DNA from: Epiperipatus broadwayi
Lineage: Eukaryota; Onychophora; Udeonychophora; Euonychophora; Peripatidae
Length of the DNA stretch: 64,000 nt
Direction: 5' to 3'
Assembly (NCBI GenBank): GCA_028023455.1
Contig: JAQFVV010006208.1
Location: 7,482,963-7,546,962, forward strand
Both the position numbers and the translations under genes were made by a program. The stretch's first letter is position 1, and each line of letters begins with the position of its first letter. The notes beneath the pieces were generated by a model. The model was not told the origin of the DNA. It did not search any database and worked only from the letters and a program-made list of their open reading frames with translations. This document shows positions 11,601-23,600 of the stretch, in pieces.

Positions 11601-14600
11601 CAGCTTCCGTCCGTCTCTGCAACAGTCTATCAGACACTTCACTTGAAAACCGCTGCAAACTCAACTCTTTATTCACCTGCTATCTGGACGGTTTTCTCAG
11701 ACTACGGTCTCCCCATCTCTGTGGGCTCTTTCAGCTATACCCGTGGACTACATTTCCACTGAGCACTGGACATTAACTGAAAGCACTGACGCAAGATATC
11801 TCCTACTGGAATTGAACAGGAACGTCTACTGGAGATGTATTCAAATACTGCCCTGATGTAGTTGTTACACAGTCTTTTTATAGCTTTCTGATAACTGCAG
11901 CAATTAATTACATTGTCCAACAAGGTAAGGTCTCTTATCTAGAAATATTTGCAATCAGCAAATATTTCTTGGAATTATCATTCACCATTACATTAATGCC
12001 TTAATTAAATTCCTCAGTTATCAGTGCACGATCTAAAAACAACCTCTCGAATAAATACTAGTTTTTCTGGAGTGCATAAACGTGTATGCAATTTTTACAA
12101 AATACAACACCTTCCCCCTCTCCAGAAAAACTCTTGTTGCGATTCCTTGGTGTTTTGTTTTTCTATTCCTACTTGGGGAAAACATATTTCCTGTTATTTC
12201 ACTCAGAAATGTTCAATTCAAAACTGCTGCTGAACTTCTTTGCCAGTTACATGTTCAATGGTGACTGTGCAAGCATGGTGGGACTCAGCTTCCGATGGTG
12301 ACTGCACAAGCATTTTATTTCTAAACTTTCACCGTTGTTATATCACGTAGACTTGCAGTGAATACTTTAAATATTCACTTCCGTTATTAACGTTTTACTA
12401 ACTGGGATTTCCATTTTCACCCGGTTTCTCCGTCTACGGCTAAGCTTGTTGTAATGCAAAACTTATTCGCTACTCACAAGTTCCAAATGCGACTGCACCA
12501 ATTGATGTGTCCATATATATGATTATATACATTAAGACACAATGTTTTTAAATAATTAGAATAGCAAATAGCCCACAACAACTCTATTTCTACAGTTCGC
12601 TAATGTTCAATTCCCTCGATGTACTTTCAGGCTGGCTGCTACAAAAACGATTCACAATGGGCAAGGTTTACATACACCTTGGCCCCAGTCCAGTTTAGCT
12701 GCACACTAATGCTTCATAGTATAGCACTGCGACTCACCTTAAGCTCCTTACAGCTTCCGTCTCTGCAACAGTCTATCAGATACTTCACTTGAAAACCACT
12801 GGAAACTCAAGTCTTTATTCAGCTGCTATCCGGACGGTTTCCTCAGGCTATGGTCTCCCCATCTCTGTGGGCTCTTTCAGCTATATCCATGGACTACATT
12901 TCCACTGAACGCTGTACATTAATTGAAAGCACTGACACAAGACATCTCCTACTGGAAGTGAACAGGAACATCTACTGGATATGTACTCAAATACTGCCCT
13001 GGCGTAGTTGTTACACAGTCTTTTTATAGCTTTCTGATAACTGCAGCAATTAATTACATTGTCCAATAAGGTAAGGTCTCTTATCTAGAAATATTTGCAA
13101 TCAGCAAATATTTATTGGAATTATCGTTTACCATTACGTTAATGCCTTAATTAAATTTCTCAGTTATCCATGCGCGATCTAAAAACAACCTCTCGAATAA
13201 ATACTAGTTTTTCTGGAGTGCATAAACTTGTATGCAATTTTTACAAAATACAACACTTTACAATAATTATTTTTTAATACATAGTATACATATTTTAAAG
13301 ATGCTTTAGAAAAAACAAAATGATGAGAGGGTCAATAAAAATGTGACATCTAATTCCTTGAGAATGTTTAAAACAACAGCTAAATGGAATTTATCATTTA
13401 CTGTAGTGTTCTAAAAGTTTTATGAGGCAATTTTACAATGCTTGCTTAATTCAATGTGGATATATTGAGCTATATATATATATATGCTTTATGCCAACTT
13501 ATTTAATTTGTAATTTTTTATTATAATTAAATAATTTTAAATTTATGGGAAATTTATTTATTAAAAATTTTATTAAAAGCATTTTTTATTCATTAAAATT
13601 TATTAAGGATAGATTAATTATTTACGTAAAGAAATATTTGAAATATGGGCACTCTTCATATGCCTGGAGCCTAATTTTAAATATAGGGCATTTGAACTCA
13701 GACTTTCAAGCACCTTTCAACTATCCACACTATCTCACATCACTGATACACATGATCACACACTTGTAGAAAAGATCAACAATCACCAATATCCGTATTT
13801 CGTGCTAAATCATCACTCATCAGTTGGTCCAGATTATCATCTCTCAACCTAGCACTGATTATAAGTATTTGTGAGAGATGATAATCTGGACCAACTGATG
13901 AGTGCTGGTTTAACACGAAATACATATATTGGTGATTATTGGTATTTTTTACGTGTGTGATCATGTGCGTCAGTGATATGAGATAGTGTGGATAGTTGAA
14001 TGATGCTTGAAAGTCTGAGTTCAAATCCTCTATATTTAAGTAAAGAAAGTAATCTCTTTGTATTTTATATTTACAAAAATGCTTACATTGCAGTAAAAGA
14101 TATAAATGTATGTTTAATTACTGTCAGGAATATCATAGACAAAAGGCATTAGGAATTTGGAAAACATTACTAATTAATAAAATAGATGCAAGATTAAATT
14201 GTCGTTAAATTGTTCAAAATTGTCATCAACAAAAATATATTTTAATTAAAATTAATCCGGATGACTTTTGTCTCAAGTCATATAAATACCTCAGAAAATG
14301 TTAAAAAGATTATTCTTTCTTTCTTATTCTGATTCTTTGTTTTTCCAATAAGATTCTTCAAGATTGTAATTATCAAGAATATTCTATTATGCGACATACT
14401 ATGTTAAGTAGTGAGTAGAAAGCTTGTGTCTGCTTCCCCTTTGCCATCTCTGAGGAGCATGAATTGGAATCCCAATAGATTGGGAAGTGCTGCCCATCTG
14501 GAGTTTGATCATTGTACCTGTGCCCATGATGTCACCATCACACAAATTCAGTCTGCCATCATTCCCGAATTAAGAAACCACCTCCAGCCAAATGCTTTCC

Positions 14601-17600
14601 AAAGAACCAGCCTGTCTTCAGTCAATTAATATCCAAGAAAGGGACAATCTAGGACAATGTGAATTGTCCATGAAAGCTCCAAATTGCTCTTCATATTTTG
14701 CCATATTTTCAAATCCTTCATGAATGGAATAAAAGCTGAATATTTGAACTCCATATGTGAGAATCTGCATCCTCTTATACTGATAAAGCAATTCATAGTT
14801 AATGCCATTTCTCTCTTATTTGTATAATTTACTTTTCTTCATTTTCTTTAATTTTATTTATATTGTTAAGAATGATAAAATATATTCTTAGATGTGATCC
14901 TTTTTTAATCTTACATATATGCTAGATTTATTATTAAAAATCAGGTAGAGGGAGCCAAGGACTCCAGTTAACTCTTACTGGCTCCCCATTTTAGTTTCCT
15001 TTTTCTTAGTTTAGGGAATTAATTTTTTCTAAAACTATTCCTATTTAAAAGAGGAGTTTTTTACTCTCTTTTCATATACAAATTATGTCAACACGTTATC
15101 ACAAGTAAGAACAATTTCAACATTTATAAAAATGCTGTGCAAATTATATGGCAGCCGTTGAAATTTCAAATGATTACTACAGTTATTTTGCATTTTAATG
15201 AAAATTCTTTGTTTTACTTAATTTTGTTGAGTGGATGAGAAAGTCTGATGGTCGGGAGGGGCCCCAGGAGACTAAATCCTAGTTCTGTTGAATATGGGAG
15301 CTGGGATGAGTGCGCTATGGGGATCATTTCCGACATTGATTTTCTCATTCATAGGAAAGGAGATATAACGTTATTTTTTTTAGCAGTTTTTTAGCGTTAT
15401 TCTTATAATTGATTTTATCCATGTGTTATTGCAAAGTAAGCTCCAGTTTAGCCTAATAGTTTTAATTACAAGTGACTCACCTTATTTATTACTATTATTT
15501 CCAATATGATTATTGATAAAGTTGGCCCTTTGCATTTCATGTGACTCTTCATGATGGATTAGAATGGTTTTCAGCAGAGACATTTTAAAGTTTGTTTTTT
15601 CCCTAGTTCTCCATAAGTCTTCCAAAGTATACTGAATTGCTCTCTTTTGGGGATATTGGAAGCCATTCTGGAGAACTGAACAGTAGATTGGCTTAGCCCG
15701 TATTTTATGTTATCTCAAGTGTTTTCCTATTTCTCAACTTATCTGCTGCAAATTGGATTTTTCAATATTGTACTCCTAAAAAGCTATTCATATTAAAACT
15801 CTAGACTTTACAAATAATTCCTAATTGTAATCTAGGTTTACTTTTAATAAATAATCATCTCACTGACTAATGCTCTGAGTTGTCACAGGTTGATCAATTT
15901 TTGGAAACGCTATGGACAAAAAATACAGTATATCATCTTAGATCTCCATATTATGTTATGACTTGAAAGGTTGCTATTCTTCCACATGCGCCTTACTATT
16001 ACCTTCAGACAGCCAATAACTGTTAAACAGCGGTCTGAGGAGCGATCAGGCCTAGACACATGACAGAGGTTTTTTGACAAGAACAGAATGATACCACTCT
16101 TTTCTTTTACTTAACTTTTATTGGCTTGAAAGCATGAATATATAAACATATACATTTATTATCACTGAGTTATTAATTTACGATATTACAGCGCGAAATC
16201 TTAGGTTTACTACACCGCAATTTTCTAGATGTTAATATAAGTTATCAGCAACGTATGTAAATAATATTTTGTTTAAATCACATGTTATTAAATTAGTAAT
16301 GACTTGAAAGGTTGTTATTCTTCCACATGCGCCTTACTATTACCTTCAGACAGCCAATAGCTGTTAAACAGCGGTCTGAGGAGCGGTCTGGCCTAGACAC
16401 ATGACAGATATTATGTTACGTAAATTAATGCTTACCTTGTAAAACATTTTGTACCAATAAAGTTTAATCCTTTTTAAAAAAAAAAAAAAAATCAGGTGAA
16501 GGAGAGCAATATTTTATAAACACATTTTATTTCTTAAAATTCCCAAAATTGACTTTCTTTTCCCCCTTAAAAGTAACTAATTAATTAAAAGTGCAAAGAT
16601 GTTTTAAACCACCTTCCTCGCGTGTAAAGAAATTTTGTTTTTCTAAAATATAATCTGTCATGCATTTGAATTATAGATTTTACTTTTTTTTTTTAAATGT
16701 CATAGCATCGGCCGGGACGCGAACCTGCAACCCGGGCAACTGCCTGCAAGTGCAAGGCTGTCGCGCTGACCTCTCGACCACCAATGCAAGACTAGATTTT
16801 ACTTTTGCAATTAGAAAACCAGGTGTTTGAAAATAATGTAAAGGTTGAATTAGTTTTGAAAATAGTGTTAAAACTGGATTTATTTTTATTTTATTGGAAG
16901 GGACAAAATATATCATTTTGTTTATGTTAACTGAGATAAGTTAAGATCAGTTCATAAATGTCTCAATTATATCTATAAATCATAGACCTAATGATAAAAA
17001 AAAGAGAAGCAGATGGCCTCTCTTTTTTACCATTTGCTTTTTTCTTTTTTATTGTTTCATTCTAGAGCCGCTGGCCATTTGTAAGCATATAACCTATAAT
17101 AAGAAAAAAGTAAAATGATATCCATATGTATCTTCTTAAGGTGTGAATAAAGTTGTTATTTGAAACTAAATCATAGACCTCTTGAGCCATCTTATAATTT
17201 CTTTCTTAATATGTATATATAAGATTTATAGGGAAGACTTTCAATAAAACAGAGTAGTTGAATCTTAATTCCTTTAAGTGTATTAGGCCTTAGTTTAGCC
17301 AATTTTGATTGTCTTTTAATTGCAGGCTTTTATTGCTTTTCATTTTAATTAAGTTTGCATTACTGGGTTATTTATATATATTTCTTATTAATTCGTATAT
17401 TTTGTTGTTCAAGCAGACATTTATTCTTGCTTTGGAGAATTGGATTTTCTGGGTATTCCTAGATATGATCACACTAAAGGCAGACTTATCTCTTATTTTA
17501 TACTTGGAGGATCCTTGCCATTACTCATATTATTATCAATACAAATGCCTATTCTTGCTCTGTATGACCCTCTAATCTGAAATACTTCTTAGGAATGGTC

Positions 17601-20600
17601 TTGCCAAGATGGGCATAACCCATCCATCTCTGTTTCATCTGATATATTCCTTTGTTGTTTATAACCTAGCACTGTGTTTTCTATTTCTTAATGTATTTTA
17701 AATCCTGAGACTCCAAGCATGCAGTCTGCCATAATTCTGAGTATGTGTCAGTCATCTATTTATGATTGCAATTTTGATATAGTTAACTACATACTCCCAT
17801 TTTAACTGTGTTTGATTATTCATTAATTTATTGTTAAACCATTGTAGAATGTCCACTGTAGACATTATTAAGACATACAATGTATTGTCTCTCTATTGAT
17901 GTAAATTAATAAGTTAATCTGCTTAATTGCTCTCTCGAATTTTGGGTCCCCTCTACCATATTTAATTAAACAATCATTTAATATAGTTTTTAAAGACTTT
18001 CTTGTATCTTCCTGACCTAGCAGAGTATAATAAAAGGGCATATATGTTAACATCAGGTGCATTGGTCATGTGGGAATGGTGCTGGGGCATAGGTAATGAG
18101 GTTCAACTTTGTATTGTTTGTGATAATGCTTATTTTGATGTTATCTATGGACATGCGAGTTAGTGGTCATTGCATGGTTCCTAGGATTGGTTTAGCTGAC
18201 TATACATATGTGACTGTTACAACATGTACACATGTGCCTGATAAATATATATGTTAGTGCCAAAGGATAAAATTAAGAAATTGCCAAGGATTCAAAAATA
18301 ACAACAATTCACTAGTGGAGTAATACAATTAAATTACAAAACACTAATAGAATGTTGAATGTAAATCTATGTATATGTGTTTATCTATACCTTACGTCTA
18401 TGAATTATTGCCACACTGAAGGCATAAAGTGATTACTATTTCAAATAAAAAATTTAATAGCTGAAATATTAAATAAAATCAACCATGGAAATTAATATTT
18501 ATCTGCATTCATGATTTATGTATATGTCAATGAAAACAAGATTATAAGGACACATATGATAACCTCTGATATGATGATGATCATTAAAAAGGATTAATAT
18601 GCCCCACTACCTTACTGGAAATTACTAGTTGTCAGCTCAATGGAATAAACTTCAAAGGTTATACTCTTTTTGCTGTGTCTTATGACCAGCAAGTAAATAA
18701 ATGGACAAAGGCAGAATTGAGATGGCAAGATTATACTTTAATACGAATAATTTTAACTATATACATCGCCTATTATAAGGCGTAATAAAATAATAAAAGG
18801 TCATGGTGACCTGCATAAAATATCCTAGTCCTACTTTGGACTTACAGAGGCAGGAGTCTCTGACTCATAATTAAAACTCAGAACATACTCAGAACAATTA
18901 GTTTAGTTTATGGGGGTTTATATACCCCTCAAGACTTCTGGAGTCTTTTACATTCCTAACCATATATGGTGTTTTCACTTACGTTTTCACATACACACAG
19001 TATTTTTAAGTTTCTCACCATATATGGTATTTTACATAGTTTTCTGACCCTATAAGGTCAGCTGGGCTTTCTATTATTATACAACATTCTATGATTTAAT
19101 ATCATTGCAATTTTACACAATCGTTATTCTTAATTACTAAACAGTTATTTTACATATTTATTATACATTACAGTTATTACTTTTATTCTACGTTTATACA
19201 ATTATTATTATTGTTTTACATATTCGTTATATTTATACAATTATTATTATTTACATATTCATTATACATTATGTGTTTATACCTTGACCTTGAATACTGC
19301 ACTCCTCCCCCACTCCAGAAGTATGGTTTTTCACCTAACATAGTCTTTGAGATGAGACGAGGGGTTTCTAGTCCTTGCCGGTTGCTGGCGGTCTTTGCTG
19401 TTCTTTGCTAATTTACTGTTTGTTAATGGTGGTTTCGATCCGCCAAGTTTTGCTGTGCTATAGGTACTTTCCGAAGTTTTGTTACAAAAGGTTTTCCTCT
19501 GTCTCTTAACTCTATTTCTATGGGCGAGGTTTTTTGTTTTCCTGGTTCTTTTTTGAACAAGCTGGGGTAATTATTTTTGACTTGCGATTCTATGTCGATT
19601 TTTTTGATTTTTATCATAAGTTGATCAGATTCATCTATAGTAGCACTTTTTATGTAGCTATTTTTCATCACTTTGCATGTAAATTCTCTGTTCGGTTTTG
19701 TATGGTGGTGCCATCTTTCGGGGTACTCGGTTATTTTCCGATCAGATTCGTCTATAGTAGCACTTTTTATGTAGCTATTTTCCATCGCTTCGCATGTAAA
19801 TTCTCTGTTCGGTTTTGTATGGTGGTGCCATCTTTTGGGATACTCTGTTATTTTCCGAGAACTTTCAATTTCTGGTAAACTGCAATCACGGGCTTTGTGA
19901 TCGATTTTTCTACATCGAAAACATTTAATTTGTTTATCCGTTTTGGGTTTAACTCCAAACGTTTTAAATATTGTAGTTTGAAGTGGTTCTGTTGTTGTGT
20001 AGCTTCTGAACTCTCTCACTTGGTCAAGTTGCAATTCATAAGCTGTTGCATGGCTGATAGCTTCTTTGTAGGTTACATCTTTTATTGCCAGTAAGATCTG
20101 TCTAAACTGGTCATCAATTATTCCATATAATAGTTGTTCTAGAAGGGCTTCTTCTAAATATTTACCGTAAAGGCATGGCTTTGCCATCTCTTTTAAACCA
20201 ATGTCATATTCTTTTATTTTCTCACTCTTTCTTTGCCTTCTGCTTCTAAAGTGCAATCGAGCAATAAACTTGGATGGCTGGGGATTAAAATATTAATTTA
20301 GCTGTGTTATGAGCTCATCATAATTTTGTGTCTCCGGCGAATTTCCATATAGTTTGTTCGCTATTTCAATTACCCTCAGGTCTGCGAAGCAAAGTAATGA
20401 GGCTACTTTTACAGTATTCTCCGTAATAGTATTTAGTATAAAGTAGTTTTTTTATTCTCTGAACATACAGTGGCCAATCACTAGGATCTTTTACATTAAA
20501 TTCGCAAATAGAAACTTGCGATATGCTTGCCATTTCTCTATTGATTCGAATCCACTTACGCTTTGTCTCAGCTTGCTGTTTAAGCAATTATTTGCAGATT

Positions 20601-23600
20601 CGATCCTATGATGACCGAGCCAATTTTTAATGCAGTTCCATTCCCGTATTAACTGCTACTTTCTTTGATTCGATTCCTGTGCCGACTGCGCCAATTGCTT
20701 TCAGATTCTATTCCTGTCATTACTGCACCAATTGCTGTGTCTTATGACCAGCAAGTAAATAAATGGACAAAGGCAGAATTGAGATGGCAAGATTATACTT
20801 TAATATGAATAATTTTAACTATATACATTGCCTATTATAAGGCGTAATAAAATAATAAAAGGTCGTGGTGACCTGCATAAAATACCCTAGTCCTGCTTTG
20901 GACTTACAGAGGCAGGAGTCTCTGACTCATAATTAAAACTCAGAACAATTAGTTTAGTTTATGGGGTTTATATACCCCTCAAGACTTCTGGAGTCTTTTA
21001 CATTCCTAACCATATATGGTGTTTTCATTTACGTTTTCACATACACACAGTAATTTTTATGTTTCTCACCATATATGGTATTTTGCATAGTTTTCTGACC
21101 CTATAAGGTCAGCTGGGCTTTCTATTATTATACAACTTTCTATGATTTAATAACATTGCAATTTTACACAATCGTTATTCTTAATTACTATACAGTTATT
21201 TTACATATTTATTATACATTACGGTTATTACTTTTATTCTACGTTTATACAATTATTATTATTGTTTTACATATTCGTTATATTTATACAATTATCATTA
21301 TTTACATATTCATTATACATTATGTGTTTATACCTTGACCTTGAATACTGCACTTTTCTCATTGGTTACCATGTTAAACCACCAAACACCACTTGATCAC
21401 CATTTCCTATGCTTGATCATAACTGTTATTAAAACAGGCAAAACTCTCCATACAGAGTTGCATTAGATCCTAAGATTTAGGTGCAGTGCTCTTAAATCCA
21501 AGGCCCCTCACTGACGAAGGCAACATGCCAGAAACTAGTCTGGGGATATTGAATGAATATGCACTGGATGGGGATTTTATGCACAAGCCTTCTGGCATCC
21601 GTTGATTACTCTGGCTTACACTGAGTGGAATTACTGTATGGAGAGTTTTGCCTGGTTATCATGTTCTAACTACTGGATTCTCTTAATAGATTATATATTT
21701 TTTGAACTTGGTGAAAGGAATCTAAACTGCAGTAGAACTTTTGATAATAAACATTAGTCATTAGTTACAGATCCCTTGATTTTATTTTTGATTTAATACT
21801 ATTACATTTAAAACAGTCATTTTAAAGTATATTTTGTGTGTGAGTGAATATTTAAGTGGATACTTAATCAAAGGAAAAACATAAATAGTCTTTTAAGTTT
21901 TAGGATCAGTGATTAAAATAGATTTTGCCTAATAACGTATTTAGGTTTTTAACAAATTTTAACAAGTTAGAATTTATTTCATAATGTTATAGGTGATCCA
22001 TCCGAAATTAATATATAGTTGGGTAATTTCCTCTGTTTTTGGAATTAATATTTTGTCTGCCATCTATTGATAGTTCAAATATATATGCAAACTCTCATTT
22101 AGTTTTTTAATTCCTATAATATATTCATCATTTTTATTTTATTGTCGATGGCTGTTCGTATGGGTTATATTGGATAGAGTGGATGGCTGTAGGGAGTTTG
22201 AAAGTCTGGTTTCAAATCCTCTTAAATTATCTATTTGTAAATAAATTATCTTTATTATTCTATAAATTTGAATGGGGGGGGGGGTACATTAACAAATATA
22301 AGGTCAAGCAATTTTAAAAGAATAAACATGGATACACAAAATCTAAGTAGTGAGTAATATAAATATTATCATTACATTGGTGTTTAACAATCATTCAAGG
22401 TTAATCTAACATTTTCAAGAGTGCTCAATGATGGCAAAGCTATTAATAAATTTTGTAATAAAATGGTATTAGTTATTGAGCTTAATATTTTTTATGCGTT
22501 TGGATATAACATGAATTTAACTCACAGTAGCCGAAGGGTTATTTAAGAAGAATATACCAACGTAAATTTAACGGTAAATTTTAAATATTGTACCAACATG
22601 GATTTTAGAACATCTTATTTATAAAAGTCTGTTAAACCCTCATTGATTTATTCTATTGTTGATTAGTATATCATCTGATATAGCATTACCAATTTTAGCT
22701 TGTGTATGTATTCTTCATATGTTTATGGTATTTAGTTAGTATTATTATAAGTTCATATTTTATAATTTAAAGGACGTTAATAAGAGCTAGCATTCTTTTT
22801 TTATTTTCAGTTGTATCAGTATAAATTAGGAGTTTGAAGCCAGGACATATAAACAGTCTTTAATTTTTTGTCTCAATATTTTTTTTTAGCATTATAAATT
22901 TTGAACCTTTAGTTTGGTTTAAAGAGTCTCTATTCCTTGGGCATTTTCCACCATTATAATTTGGTACCTCAATTTCTCTTGTATCTTATTCAATTTTTAT
23001 TGTGTGATAGATTGGTACCTTAATTTAGGTACATAATGATGTCTTTCCATTACTCTTATTTTGTATCATTACATATATATCGATGGTTTGAGAAAATGCT
23101 GGTTTTTGAACAGTTTGAAGAGAAAATTTTTTTTTTCTTGAAAGAATTTCATATCAAATTAAATTCAGAATAGATTTTTTTTTTTTAAGAAATTAAAATT
23201 TCGTATAGCGGTTGTGCGACATTTAAATAAAATTAAGTCTGTAGTTTATTGAAAGAGACTAATGTATAAGTGTGTTGAGTGCGTAATGGGGGATAAAGCT
23301 CCCATGTATAGCAAAATTGTAAATATGTTTATTTATAAAGGTTTAAGTGTTGAATTGGATAAATAATATTATTTGAAAAGTGAAAGTTTAATATGTGAAA
23401 AGTTCGCGAAATTTAACTTGCTTGTATAACACTTGTTTAATATTTTATTTAGGGGGGATAGTTATAAAATATTAAAAAATGATGAAATAGCTTTAAGGCT
23501 ATTTGAAATTCGCTACAAGTAAATAGTGGAGATTATTAATAAATGTGCGTGCTTGCATATGTGTGTGGGCAATATATAAAATTTTAATTATAGAAACAAT

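Larger units (their letters stand above)
10277..13260 (-). mobile_element. Complete TRIM-like LTR retrotransposon (element F) with 5-bp TSD
   Basis: Two LTRs, 12503-13255 (5' LTR, 753 bp) and 10282-12109 (3' LTR, interrupted by a DNA transposon), run on the minus strand with ends TGTTG...CATCA. The flanking CTTTA at 10277-10281 and at 13256-13260 is a 5-bp target duplication. The internal region is only 393 bp (12110-12502), with a primer binding site at one end and a polypurine tract at the other and no coding capacity. That makes it a non-autonomous TRIM-like element. LTR divergence is low, so the insertion is fairly young. Confidence 0.9.
18666..21357 (-). mobile_element. Complete Gypsy-like LTR retrotransposon, internally deleted (element G)
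   Basis: LTRs lie at 20733-21352 (5' LTR) and 18671-19301 (3' LTR), minus strand, ends TGCAGTATTC...CACAGCA. CTTTT at 18666-18670 and 21353-21357 is the 5-bp target duplication. The internal 1431 bp holds a primer binding site, a gag pseudogene joined directly to the start of the RT region, and a polypurine tract. Protease, most of RT, RNase H and integrase are missing, so the element is non-autonomous. LTRs are about 95% identical by eye. Confidence 0.92.

Noticed and set aside
12024-12301. Three overlapping plus-strand frames as genes
   Set aside because: They cross the LTR end, polypurine tract and internal region of element F and show no domain.
14411-14808. Exon or transposase fragment in the GC-richer block
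   Set aside because: No motif, splice pair or repeat partner in the window; left as unassigned.
15959-16407. Hammerhead ribozyme in the 108-bp direct repeats (CTGAGGA is present)
   Set aside because: No GAAA follows a stem II and no stem I partner exists, so the hammerhead model fails; another structured RNA is not excluded.
16688-16793. Functional tRNA gene
   Set aside because: Has A- and B-box-like sequence but no closing acceptor stem, carries an A-tail and is flanked by a 13-bp target duplication, so it is a SINE.
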